A program made the position numbers and the translations under genes. Source: Candidatus Nitrospira neomarina (lineage in GTDB: Bacteria > Nitrospirota > Nitrospiria > Nitrospirales > UBA8639). Taken from it: 64,000 nucleotides of DNA. The stretch lies in the NCBI RefSeq assembly GCF_032051675.1, contig NZ_CP116968.1, forward strand, positions 4,519,001-4,583,000. The letters run 5' to 3'. Positions 17,381-26,846 of this stretch are shown here, in pieces (position 1 is the first letter of the stretch; every line of letters starts with the position of its first letter). The notes beneath the pieces are model-generated. The model made no database searches. It was not told where the DNA came from and saw only the letters and a program-made list of their open reading frames with translations.

Positions 17381-18634
17381 ATGAAGGATAAAACTTGGAA
17401 GCCAAAACGTGTAGGCACGGATTCCTCAGGTGCCGCATCCGATATGCCGGTCATTGAGCTTTCCATTCGGTCATCAGAATGTAAGGCGACACTTGAGGGC
17501 TTCATTCGGGAGATTGACGGTGTGCGGCTCAAAGATAGTCAGGAACCCGGAGTTCCTGCACTCATGATTATGGAGTTAGAAGAGAAGCCGGAGGACACGT
17601 TCTCCCTGATTCGAGAGATGATGAAATTGAATAAAGGGATAGAGATATTCCTTACCACTGCACGATTGGAGTCAAATATTTTATTGGAAGCCATGCGGGC
17701 CGGCGCCAAAGAGTTTTTGGCGCAACCGCTCCAAAAGCAAGAAGTGAGCGATGCCATTATGCGATTTTTGGAGCGAGCCGCGGCTCCGGTTCGTCAGGGT
17801 GATGGGCAACGAGCGGCGGGAAAGGTCCTGGCATTTTTTGGGGGAAAAGGTGGGGTGGGAACGACCAGTATCGCGGTGAATTTGGCCGCCGCTATCAAAA
17901 AAGGGCCGAACAATCCGTCGGTCGCCCTGGTTGATGTCAACCAGCATGGGGGAGATCTTCCCTTGTATCTCGATCTTCAACCGAACCATAGCTTCCGGGA
18001 TATTGCGACCGATTTGTCCCGACTAGACCAAGCATTTCTCATTCGTGTCCTTACCAAAACGGAATTGGGCATTCAAGTGCTCCCTTCGGGGTATGATGAT
18101 CTCAGCACAGGTCGATTAAGTCCGGATTGTGTGGAGGCGACCCTTCGACTGCTTCAATCCAGCTTCGACTATGTCATTCTTGATTGTGGACATGTGTTGG
18201 ATTTGACGACAAAGAAGGCATTGGAGCTTGCGACGTTAATTCTGGTGACGTCTACATTAATGGTCCCCGTGGTTCATCGAACGAAGCGAATTTTAGAATT
18301 GTTACGTGGATCCGGATTTCCTGCTGAAAAAATCCGGTTGGTGATGAATCGATTCTTATCGGCGGAACAGGACGTGTTGAAAGAGACTGAAGAAATACTA
18401 AAACAAAAAGCCTTTTGGCTACTCCCCAACGATTATCCTTCCGCAAGTCAAGCAGTGAATAGTGGAAAGCCGTTGATCGATGTGGCTCCACGGTCGGCAG
18501 TGGCTCAATCCTATCGGGATCTGGCCAGTTCATTTGTGGGGCAGCCCGCCAAATCGGCAAGCAAGGGAACGTTAGCCGGGTGGTTGAATCCCTTTAAAAG
18601 TCGGAATGTCCAATCATCCCCTTCAGGGGCATAA
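17381..18634 (+). CDS. cpaE: CpaE/TadZ MinD-like localisation ATPase
   Basis: 417 residues. GGAGG lies nine bases before the ATG. An N-terminal receiver-like domain (about 20-135) lacks an obvious phospho-acceptor context. It is followed by a ParA/MinD domain with deviant Walker A FGGKGGVGTTSIAVNLAAA (about 152-170), Walker A' VALVDVNQHGGDL and VILDCGH. TadZ proteins mark the pole or site for pilus assembly. It stands directly before cpaF as usual. Confidence 0.9.
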   Translation: MKDKTWKPKRVGTDSSGAASDMPVIELSIRSSECKATLEGFIREIDGVRLKDSQEPGVPALMIMELEEKPEDTFSLIREMMKLNKGIEIFLTTARLESNILLEAMRAGAKEFLAQPLQKQEVSDAIMRFLERAAAPVRQGDGQRAAGKVLAFFGGKGGVGTTSIAVNLAAAIKKGPNNPSVALVDVNQHGGDLPLYLDLQPNHSFRDIATDLSRLDQAFLIRVLTKTELGIQVLPSGYDDLSTGRLSPDCVEATLRLLQSSFDYVILDCGHVLDLTTKKALELATLILVTSTLMVPVVHRTKRILELLRGSGFPAEKIRLVMNRFLSAEQDVLKETEEILKQKAFWLLPNDYPSASQAVNSGKPLIDVAPRSAVAQSYRDLASSFVGQPAKSASKGTLAGWLNPFKSRNVQSSPSGA

Positions 18635-18670
18635 TATTATTCTTTTCATATTGTTGAGGTAAGCCGGTTT

Positions 18671-19996
18671 ATGTATGAGACAAAATGGGATGAGGTGGGT
18701 GCGGGGTCTGGCGTTGGGGCGTTAAACCTGGGTCCATTGAAGGAACGGCTTCATCGCCAGGTGATTGATACTCTCGACCTGGCCGTTGTTGCGAAGTTGG
18801 ATTCCAATCTTCTCAAGGTCGAGCTGACTAAGCTCGTCCAGGAAATGTTGGAGAAGGAATCCATCCCTCTCAGCATGAAAGAGCGGGAAATCCTGATTGC
18901 CGACATTGAGCATGAAGTCATGGGTTTAGGCCCACTTGAACCGTTGGTGCAAGATCAAACCGTCAACGATATTCTGGTCAACCGGGCCGATCAAATTTAC
19001 GTGGAGCGCGCCGGAAAACTAGAATTGACCGATGTCAAGTTTCGTGATGAATCCCATCTTCGAAAAATTATTGAAAAAATTGTGTCGGCGGTTGGGCGAC
19101 GAATAGATGAATCGTCCCCCATGGTGGATGCTCGTTTGCTGGACGGGTCTCGCGTGAATGCCATTATTCCGCCATTGGCTCTGAATGGATCTTCCATTTC
19201 AATTCGAAAGTTTTCCAAGGATAAGTTGCAGATCTCGGATTTGGTGAACAAACGTTCCCTGACTCCCGAGATTGCAGAGCTCCTTCGCGGGATTGTCGAA
19301 GCGAGACTGAATATTCTGATCTCGGGAGGAACGGGCTGCGGAAAAACGACCATTCTGAATATTCTGTCAGGATTTATTCCCTCCGACGAACGCATTGTGA
19401 CGATTGAGGATTCAGCGGAGTTGCAATTGCGGCAAGAGCATGTGGTCCGGCTCGAAACCCGCCCCCCCAACGTGGAAGGGCGGGGAGAAGTGAGCCAGCG
19501 GGAATTAGTCAAGAATTGTTTGCGCATGCGGCCGGATCGAATTGTGATGGGTGAGGTGCGAAGTGGGGAATGTCTCGACATGCTTCAAGCCATGAATACG
19601 GGGCATGATGGGTCCCTGACTACGATTCATGCCAATACCCCACGCGACTGCCTGACTCGGGTGGAGACATTGGTGGCTATGGCCGGGTTGAATCTGGCTA
19701 CGAAGGCGCTTCGCCATTATATCAGTTCCGCTATCGACGTCATTCTCCAAATGACTCGCTTGTCGGATGGATCCCGTAAAATGACCAGTTTGTCGGAAAT
19801 TGTGGGTATGGAAGGCGAAACCATTACTCTTCAGGAAATATTCCTGTTTCAACAAACCGGACTGGATGAAGAGCGAAAGGTGCATGGGCAATTTAGAGCA
19901 ACTGGCGTGCGGCCGAAATTTGTCGAACGGTTTAAAGCATTAGGAATTACTTGTGACCCAAGTATCTTCGACCCCGAGAAAATTTATGAAGTGTAA
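18671..19996 (+). CDS. cpaF: CpaF/TadA Flp pilus assembly ATPase
   Basis: 441 residues, the secretion ATPase that powers Flp pilus extension and probably retraction. Walker A is GGTGCGKTT (about 218-226). An Asp box (VTIEDSAELQL), RMRPDRIVMGEVRSGE and the His box TGHDGSLTTIHANTPRDCL follow. The N-terminal domain (to about 130) has the usual CpaF helices, including LGPLEPLVQDQTVNDI. Downstream are tadB and tadC. Confidence 0.95.
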   Translation: MYETKWDEVGAGSGVGALNLGPLKERLHRQVIDTLDLAVVAKLDSNLLKVELTKLVQEMLEKESIPLSMKEREILIADIEHEVMGLGPLEPLVQDQTVNDILVNRADQIYVERAGKLELTDVKFRDESHLRKIIEKIVSAVGRRIDESSPMVDARLLDGSRVNAIIPPLALNGSSISIRKFSKDKLQISDLVNKRSLTPEIAELLRGIVEARLNILISGGTGCGKTTILNILSGFIPSDERIVTIEDSAELQLRQEHVVRLETRPPNVEGRGEVSQRELVKNCLRMRPDRIVMGEVRSGECLDMLQAMNTGHDGSLTTIHANTPRDCLTRVETLVAMAGLNLATKALRHYISSAIDVILQMTRLSDGSRKMTSLSEIVGMEGETITLQEIFLFQQTGLDEERKVHGQFRATGVRPKFVERFKALGITCDPSIFDPEKIYEV

Positions 19997-20086
19997 TAAC
20001 CGTTTTTCAAATCGTTTCACTCTCACGATGGCCTTTGCTGTGGTGGTTTGTCTTGTTGATTCGTCATCTAGTTGGGAGGGCGTGTC

Positions 20087-21064
20087 ATGACCGTGGCCAT
20101 TAGTATTGGAATATTTCTGTCAATTATTTTGTTTGTGGAGGGAGCCTATTACTGCTACCACCAATATGTGAATCCCCACAATAAGAATCTCAAGCGGCGT
20201 TTGCGTGGTGGATCAGGAAAGCCGGGAGATTTTCAAAAAACCCAAGAAGCACCCGGAATTCTTCGAAATCGGAAAATGAGCGACATTCCGTGGATCCAAA
20301 GTTTGTTGGGTTCTATGACCAACTTGGGGGGACTGGAAAAATTGCTCCAACAGGCCAATAGTCAAATGCCTGTTGGCGTGTTTTTCCTCTTATCCGGAGT
20401 GCTCGGAGGAGTAGGGTTATTGGTCGCCACCTTTCAAGACTATGGGCTAATTGCTGCCATGGGTCTCGGTCTTATGGGCATGAGTCTTCCTTTGCTTCAG
20501 ATGAAACGGAAGCGGAAACGTCGTTTTAAAGAATTTGAACGCCAATTGCCCGAAGCATTGGATTTGATGGCTCGGGCCCTTCGGGCAGGACATGCTTTTT
20601 CCGTGGGTATGAAGATGATCGGTGATGAATTTCCGGATCCGATAGGTCCTGAGTTTAGTCGAACCGTTGAGGAAATTTCGTTTGGAATCGATGTCCCTCA
20701 AGCGATGAACAATTTAAATGGTCGGGTGATCAGTACCGATTTGAAGTTTTTTGTCACGGCCTTAGTCGTTCAACGAGAAACAGGGGGAAATTTAGCAGAA
20801 ATCATTGAGGCGATTTCTCGACTCATTCGGCAACGATTTGAGTTACTGGGGCGAGTCAAAGCGCTTTCGGCCGAAGGCCGGATGTCGGGGATTATTTTAT
20901 TCTGCATGCCGATTGTCATGAGCTTTCTGTTGTGGTTTCTGAATGAAGCTTACATGCGTATTTTGATTGAGGATGAGGTTGGTCGAATGATGGCTCTAGG
21001 TTCAGGTCTGTTAATGCTCGTGGGAGCCTATGTGATGAAAAATATGTGTGATATTAAAGTCTAG
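20087..21064 (+). CDS. tadB: TadB inner-membrane platform protein
   Basis: 325 residues from the ATG at 20087 (GGGAGGG six bases before). One N-terminal helix, a basic cytoplasmic stretch, two helices (about 90-140), a T2SF domain (FERQLPEALDLMARALRAGHAF, RETGGNLAEIIEAIS) and two C-terminal helices. TadB forms the inner-membrane base with TadC. Only 12 bases separate it from tadC. Confidence 0.92.
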   Translation: MTVAISIGIFLSIILFVEGAYYCYHQYVNPHNKNLKRRLRGGSGKPGDFQKTQEAPGILRNRKMSDIPWIQSLLGSMTNLGGLEKLLQQANSQMPVGVFFLLSGVLGGVGLLVATFQDYGLIAAMGLGLMGMSLPLLQMKRKRKRRFKEFERQLPEALDLMARALRAGHAFSVGMKMIGDEFPDPIGPEFSRTVEEISFGIDVPQAMNNLNGRVISTDLKFFVTALVVQRETGGNLAEIIEAISRLIRQRFELLGRVKALSAEGRMSGIILFCMPIVMSFLLWFLNEAYMRILIEDEVGRMMALGSGLLMLVGAYVMKNMCDIKV

Positions 21065-21076
21065 GGGAATGGCATC

Positions 21077-22027
21077 ATGGATCCATTATTCTTGATCAGT
21101 CTTTTGGTATTTTTGGGGGTTCTCGTCATCGGCTGGGGTGCGTGGAGTTATATGCAGTCTCAGGAAAAGGTCAAAGACTGGAGTATACGGGCGAAGGGCC
21201 AATCCCTTTCGCAGAGTTCCTCGCAAAAAAATGACAAGAAAGTTAGTTTGAAAGATCAAGGGATGAAGCTGCTGGAGCGATTGGGTCAGGTCAATAAACC
21301 CAAGGATCAAGCCGTTACCAGTCGTTTGCGTGCTTCATTGGCAACCGCAGGGTATCGAAACCCTCGAGCGATTGTGGTGTTCTTGGGGACACGGATTTTT
21401 TTGGCCATTCTGCTAGGCCTGACCTTTCTTATTTTTGGTTCCGAGGTCATGCAGGGGAAAGATCCCATTTTTTTCCCCATTGTCCTCATTGGTGTCATGA
21501 TGATGGGATTTTACGGTCCTCAACTGTGGTTGAGCAGTGCTATCACTAAACGAAAGGAACGCTTAGTAAATGGGTTTCCTGATGCGCTGGATTTGATGGT
21601 GGTGTGCGTGGAAGCAGGGTTAGGGCTGGATCAAGCCATTTCCCGGGTGGGACAGGAAGTCAAGCAAGGCCACCCCGATCTCGGCGATGAATTTATCTTG
21701 TTAAATTTGGAGCTCCGTGCCGGCTTAAGCCGGGAACAAGGACTCCGGAATTTGGTCAACCGGACAAATCTCGAGGATATTCGTAGTTTAGTCGCCTTGC
21801 TGATTCAGACGGATCGATTTGGTACGAGTATTGGGCAGGCGCTTCGGGTTCATTCAGATTCCATGCGGTTAAAACGAAGGCTTAAAGCTGAAGAGCGAGG
21901 GGCACAGCTTCCAGTAAAACTCATGATTCCACTTATATTGTTCATATTCCCGGCATTGATGGTAGTGATTATAGGTCCGGGTGCTATCAGCTTAATGCGA
22001 AATTTAATGCCGGCTATGGGAGGGTGA
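21077..22027 (+). CDS. tadC: TadC inner-membrane platform protein
   Basis: 316 residues with the same layout as TadB: an N-terminal helix, two central helices, a T2SF domain (NGFPDALDLMVVCVEAGLGLDQA, QTDRFGTSIGQALRVHSD) and C-terminal helices including PVKLMIPLILFIFPALMVVI. It pairs with TadB under CpaF. An AGGGG-type ribosome site lies ahead of the ATG. Confidence 0.92.
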   Translation: MDPLFLISLLVFLGVLVIGWGAWSYMQSQEKVKDWSIRAKGQSLSQSSSQKNDKKVSLKDQGMKLLERLGQVNKPKDQAVTSRLRASLATAGYRNPRAIVVFLGTRIFLAILLGLTFLIFGSEVMQGKDPIFFPIVLIGVMMMGFYGPQLWLSSAITKRKERLVNGFPDALDLMVVCVEAGLGLDQAISRVGQEVKQGHPDLGDEFILLNLELRAGLSREQGLRNLVNRTNLEDIRSLVALLIQTDRFGTSIGQALRVHSDSMRLKRRLKAEERGAQLPVKLMIPLILFIFPALMVVIIGPGAISLMRNLMPAMGG

Positions 22028-22202
22028 AAACCTAAGAGCCGCGAACAAGAGATTCGGTAAACATTTCAAGATCCATAGAGGAAGACAAAACATGGGAGTT
22101 CCATTTCACGAAACGTCAGAACATGAAAGTTCAACAGCGAATATGACGGTTGGGTCGACTACGTTACAGGCGGTAAACGAAACCTTTCAGATGAGGTACA
22201 CA

Positions 22203-23204
22203 ATGAAGAAGGCGAGCCTCCTCCTATCTGTGTTCATATTAATGAATTTGGGTGCCGTTGGGTGTGCCCAAAAAGAAAAATCCATGTTCACCCTCCAGGA
22301 TGAACATTACCAGCAAATCATGGAACGACAGAAGGCCGGGATCAATCCGGAAACCCAAGCGCCCGTGGACCTTACTCAGGTCATGAACAGCGACGAGTTT
22401 GAAAAACTGGGAGATGCTCATCTACAACAAGGCGATTTCCAGACGGCAAAAATTCAGTATGAAAAAGTGTTAGAGACTTCGCCCGAACAGATTCCTGCAC
22501 GGTACAAGTTGGCTGTGATCTATTTGGAAAAAGGATCCCCTCAGAATGCCTATGACCAATTTCACCAAATCCTGGATTATGATTTGAATTTTGCTCCAGC
22601 CTATGAGGGAATGGGTCGGGCCTTGCTGAAGATGGAGAAGGATCAAGAGGCGGAGAGGGAATTCCAGGCGGCCTTAATGTATGACGCTGGAATGTGGACC
22701 TCCGAAAATTACCTTGGTATTGTGGCGGATCGGCGTCATGATCATAAAGAGGCGATCCACCTGTATGAAGTCGCCTTGCAAAAGAGGGCAGATGATCCTT
22801 CGATCTTGAACAATTTAGGTATGGCGTATTACCTCGATACCCAATATGAAGAGGCGGTCAGAACTTTTCAGCGTGCGATTCAGGTTGGTGGATCCAACGA
22901 CAAAATTTCAAACAACCTCGGGTTAGCTCTCACCAAACTCGGGCATTTCGATCTGGCCTACGAAGCCTATGTCCGAGGAATGGATTCGGCCAAGGCCTAT
23001 AACAACTTGGGTGTGGCATTTTTGGACGTTGGGAAGTTTGCGCGAGCTTCCCGTTGTTTTGAGAAAGCCATTGAAACCCAACCGACCTTTTACGAAAAAG
23101 CCAAAGAGAATTTAATGCTCAGCAATCGAATGCTGGCGAAACTTCCTATGGTTCAGCAGCAAGCGTTAATCCGACGGGACCCCGTGTGTGTGGGAGCAAT
23201 TTGA
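22203..23204 (+). CDS. tadD: TadD-like TPR lipoprotein
   Basis: 333 residues. The preferred ATG at 22203 has GAGGT five bases upstream and opens with a lipoprotein signal ending NLGAVGC. Upstream ATGs from 22092 are in frame but would bury this signal. Six to seven TPR units follow (GDAHLQQGDFQTAKIQYEKV, LNNLGMAYYLDTQYEEAVRT). TadD is thought to help secretin assembly as a pilotin-like factor. It is the last gene of the tad unit. Confidence 0.85.
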   Translation: MKKASLLLSVFILMNLGAVGCAQKEKSMFTLQDEHYQQIMERQKAGINPETQAPVDLTQVMNSDEFEKLGDAHLQQGDFQTAKIQYEKVLETSPEQIPARYKLAVIYLEKGSPQNAYDQFHQILDYDLNFAPAYEGMGRALLKMEKDQEAEREFQAALMYDAGMWTSENYLGIVADRRHDHKEAIHLYEVALQKRADDPSILNNLGMAYYLDTQYEEAVRTFQRAIQVGGSNDKISNNLGLALTKLGHFDLAYEAYVRGMDSAKAYNNLGVAFLDVGKFARASRCFEKAIETQPTFYEKAKENLMLSNRMLAKLPMVQQQALIRRDPVCVGAI

Positions 23205-23549
23205 CCGATCTCATTGATAGGATCTTCCCAGCAATGCCTGCTGCCAATAATTGATTGCCCGGCTTGAGCCAGTGCATGTGTGGTGTAACAAATGGACTTT
23301 TTCTGATCAATTGAAATGATCCTTACACGGATTCTTTCGAATCACCTCCAGATGGAATTCGCTTCTATTAGGAGGAAAAAATCCGCTGGTCCTTCCATCC
23401 TTTCAACTCTTCGTGTTGAATCTCTATGACCTCAATTTTCCTGTCCTACAGGCTTGTGCGTGTGGCTTGACGGGGAAGCCTTCTGGTTTCCTGGCATGTG
23501 CCTTTTCCTGGTTGACGATTGACCGGGGGTAGAAGGTGGACGCGATTAT
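23205..23549. other. Intergenic region after tadD
   Basis: No gene, and no convincing terminator hairpin with a T-run. Confidence 0.4.
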
Positions 23550-23894
23550 GTGTCCAAAACAATGGTCGGATATTTGCTTTTTCTTAATTTCCTACCGTCA
23601 AGGCATTCTTCTTTTTCTCTTCCGAAGTCATTACGTTCAGGCAACTTAGAGATGGCCATGAACTCTAAGGGGAATAGAGTGACGTTTAGGTCGTTGCCAA
23701 ACCTGACCATGAGCGACGACCAGTATATTGCCTCACTGGATGTGGCTGAACTCAACCTAAGAGATATCCGGGGCTTCATTGAGAAGATATCGGGGGACGC
23801 ATTCTTCAAAGAGTGCATCAAAGCAGGATTGTTGATTGGTCGAAGCTGTACCGGGGTAAATTCTCCCCAAAGGATCAGGAGGATAATCAGGTGA
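23550..23894 (+). CDS. Doubtful hypothetical protein
   Basis: A GTG-started frame of 114 residues. From about residue 35 (ATG at 23652) the composition becomes protein-like, with alternating charged and hydrophobic residues (DDQYIASLDVAELNLRDI). The first 30 residues look like non-coding sequence. No family is recognised, and a minus-strand frame of 91 residues overlaps it. It may be a small cytosolic protein or a relic. Confidence 0.25.
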   Translation: MSKTMVGYLLFLNFLPSRHSSFSLPKSLRSGNLEMAMNSKGNRVTFRSLPNLTMSDDQYIASLDVAELNLRDIRGFIEKISGDAFFKECIKAGLLIGRSCTGVNSPQRIRRIIR

Positions 23895-24103
23895 TGTCTC
23901 GATAGGGAATAATAAGGAATCTTGCGTCAAAGTCGAATCTGCTATTCCTAAAATTGAGATACCTGCCTCCGTCTTTGTCCTTTGTATGGGACTGTTTTAT
24001 TTTTAATGTGAGGGTTAAGGAAGCCGTCTTTCAGGATACGACCTGTGTCGGATGTCCTATTAATACCATGAGGGTCTTCCGGAGGTCAGTGGGTTGTTTT
24101 ACG

Positions 24104-26794
24104 CTAGTTTGGAGAAAACATGGATTCAAGAGTTTTTGCGAGGTCGAAAATTTTATAGGGTTTGATCAAGATTCCCTGGAATCCATGATCTTGAAAATGG
24201 CACATAATGGGATCGTCTGAATATCCGCTGGTGACAATCGCTTTAATGTGAGGGTCCAAATTCCTAAGATGTTGAATGGCTTTAACTCCTCCCATTGCGC
24301 CCGGGATGGTAAGATCAAGAATGACCACTTCGAACTTCATTCCATCCGCCAGTGCCTTGGAAAATAGGTCAATAGCCGTTTGCCCATCTGGGACGCTGAC
24401 GACATCATAGCCGAACTGCGTCAGCGCATCTTCAACCATACGGCGAATGCTGTGCTCGTCATCCATAACCAGGATCCGCCCTCTGCATTTTCGGGGAATG
24501 GCTGGAATGTGCTGTGCCTCATTTTCCGGTGTGACGTATGTGGATGGGATATACACGGTAAAGGTCGTGCCGACTCCGACTTTTGATTTCACGCTGATGT
24601 GTCCATGATGCTGCTGGATAATGCTATGGGCGGCGGCTAACCCTAAACCGGATGCGCCCGGTTTGGTGGTGTAATATGGATCAAAAATATTTGGCAGTTG
24701 GCGGGCTTCAATGCCGTTCCCCTGGTCTTCAAAAGAGATTTGCACATAGTTCCCAGGGATGAGTGACGATGAAGGAAGAGCCGAGGGATCTTTCAGTCCT
24801 ATGTTTTCAACTTTGACGCTTAGGTGACCACCGTGAGGCATGGCTTGTCTGGCATTGAGGGTAATGTTTTGAAAAACCTGCCGGATTTGGGCGGGGTCCG
24901 CATCAAGAGGCCAAAGGTCATCGGGGATATCGAAATGACAACTGATTGATGACCCTGATAGGGCAAAAATCGTACTTTTTCGAAGCAGATCTCCTAACGC
25001 GATGGATGTCTTTATCGGCGCTCCGCCCTTGGCAAAGGTGAGGAGTTGTTGGGTCAATTCTTTGGCGCGCAAGCACGCCTGCTCGGCTTGCTCGAGGTTT
25101 TGCGTCAGGGGGTCATTGGACACCATGCGCAATTTGGCCACGAACACGTTTCCCAATATCGTCGTGAGGATATTATTAAAATCGTGAGCCAGTCCTCCCG
25201 CCAAGACCCCCAGAGAATTGAGTTTGCTGATTCGTTGTTGTTCTTCTTGGTGACGGGATTGGTCGGTAATATCTCGGAAGACTATCACCGTACCTAGAAG
25301 ATGACCGCTATGATCGCGGATGGGTCCCTCTCTCAGAGTAATCTTCCGTTGCCGGCCATGTTTGGTCAGTAATTGATGAGGGGCATCCAGCTCGGAGAGG
25401 ACCAGGGTTCTGGAAGAAAACTGCAAAGACGACTCCTCATCATTTTTTTGGCTATCACCGGTCAGACGGAAAATTTCTTGGAATGGTCGGTGCAAGGCCT
25501 CCTGGGTTGTCCATTCGGTGATCTGCTCCGCCAAAGGATTCAAGAAAGAAATGCGTCCTTCTCGATCAGTCGTGACGATCCCTTCCGCGACTGATTGAAG
25601 CGTGGTGACCAGATGATCCTTTTCAGCAATGAGGGCATGTTCGAGGCGTTTCCGGTCTGAAATATCTCGAAGGATAAAGCCGTAATGGGTGTCCATGCCG
25701 ACCTTCCAACTTGTGGAAGAAATCTCCAGGGGAAATGATTCGCCGCTTTTCCGTAGGCCGGTCAGTTCCAGGGGCTGCTGAAGAGGAAAGGTCGAAGATC
25801 GCCCATAACTGATATCTCCCAGTCCTTTCCGGTACATGTCTCGATAACCTTCTTCCAATAAGGTCACAATCGAGTGGCCCAGGACCTCGTCAGGTTGATA
25901 ACCGAAAATCGACTCGGCTGCAGGATTCCAAGAGACAATGGTTCCATGTAAATCGGCAGAAATGATCCCTTCATGGGCGGAGTCCACCAGCGAGGAAAAT
26001 TGAGAATGGAGTTCGGACATTGTCTGGTTGACCCGCACATGATGCGTGATATCCAGGCCATATCCCCGCACAAGACTTTTTTCCTGGAGAGGCGAAAAAG
26101 TCCAATCAAAGTGGTCATGCTCAACAATGACCGTGAGACCTCTGACGGGGGTTGCGGTTTTGAGGCATCCCAGGGCGAGCTGTGTTAGTGTGGCTGGAAG
26201 CACCATTGGCACACCGTCTTCCCGAAATCCATAGGTGTCGAGGAGGCGGATCATGGCAGGGTTGGCATAGGCCAGGTGTCCCTGGGCGTCCACTTCCACG
26301 ATGGGATTCGGGCTTTCCTCTGGCATCGACGCGAGGTGTTGATGTGCTTCGTGTTGTCGGAGTTCCTGGCTGAGATCACGAAAAATAATCAGCGCACCTG
26401 AGTGGCGCGGATTGGTCAGTGGTGTGGCTTGGAATTCCACCCAACGGGTTTCCCCACTTGGCCGTCGAATCAAGAGTTGAGGCCTCCAGATGGATTTTCC
26501 CGTCGTGATGGATCTCGTGATCGGGCAATGTTCCTCTTGTGTGACAAGATCAATATGCAGACATTCCGCGTGGGCATGAAAGGATTGCCCGAGGCATGAG
26601 GTTTCGGTTCGATGAAGAATCCTGGCACCTTCCAGGTTGAGGGAAAGAATCTGGCCTTGGGTATCCACGTGGCAGATGCCAATGTTGATGGAGTCCATCA
26701 GGGTATGCACAAAGGCTTGGGATGAACGTAATGCCGTCTCTAGTCCAGGGATGTCCATTTGTTTGAGTTCTTGAAAAAAATGTTGCCGATCCAC
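24104..26794 (-). CDS. Multi-PAS hybrid sensor histidine kinase
   Basis: 896 residues, no membrane helix, so probably a cytosolic sensor. Four PAS-type domains lie at about 25-145, 155-255, 265-385 and 390-515. The dimerisation domain follows with LAGGLAHDFNNILTTILGN and the phospho-acceptor His at about 537. The HATPase domain (N-box NITLNARQAM, G-boxes EDQGNGI and GASGLGLAAA) and a C-terminal receiver (about 770-893) follow, with Asp about 827 in VILDLTIPG and the conserved Lys in IKPY. The HDFNN type of H-box is typical of kinases that feed a receiver by relay. No output-domain response regulator is adjacent, so its target is unknown. Confidence 0.92.
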   Translation of the reverse strand: MDRQHFFQELKQMDIPGLETALRSSQAFVHTLMDSINIGICHVDTQGQILSLNLEGARILHRTETSCLGQSFHAHAECLHIDLVTQEEHCPITRSITTGKSIWRPQLLIRRPSGETRWVEFQATPLTNPRHSGALIIFRDLSQELRQHEAHQHLASMPEESPNPIVEVDAQGHLAYANPAMIRLLDTYGFREDGVPMVLPATLTQLALGCLKTATPVRGLTVIVEHDHFDWTFSPLQEKSLVRGYGLDITHHVRVNQTMSELHSQFSSLVDSAHEGIISADLHGTIVSWNPAAESIFGYQPDEVLGHSIVTLLEEGYRDMYRKGLGDISYGRSSTFPLQQPLELTGLRKSGESFPLEISSTSWKVGMDTHYGFILRDISDRKRLEHALIAEKDHLVTTLQSVAEGIVTTDREGRISFLNPLAEQITEWTTQEALHRPFQEIFRLTGDSQKNDEESSLQFSSRTLVLSELDAPHQLLTKHGRQRKITLREGPIRDHSGHLLGTVIVFRDITDQSRHQEEQQRISKLNSLGVLAGGLAHDFNNILTTILGNVFVAKLRMVSNDPLTQNLEQAEQACLRAKELTQQLLTFAKGGAPIKTSIALGDLLRKSTIFALSGSSISCHFDIPDDLWPLDADPAQIRQVFQNITLNARQAMPHGGHLSVKVENIGLKDPSALPSSSLIPGNYVQISFEDQGNGIEARQLPNIFDPYYTTKPGASGLGLAAAHSIIQQHHGHISVKSKVGVGTTFTVYIPSTYVTPENEAQHIPAIPRKCRGRILVMDDEHSIRRMVEDALTQFGYDVVSVPDGQTAIDLFSKALADGMKFEVVILDLTIPGAMGGVKAIQHLRNLDPHIKAIVTSGYSDDPIMCHFQDHGFQGILIKPYKIFDLAKTLESMFSPN

Positions 26795-26846
26795 TCAGCG
26801 ATTCCTTCCTATCATAGTGACGAGATCGTGTGAACGATAGCTCCTC

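Noticed and set aside
18997-19581. Minus-strand frame of 194 codons
   Set aside because: A shadow of cpaF with no domain and Ser/Arg-rich composition.
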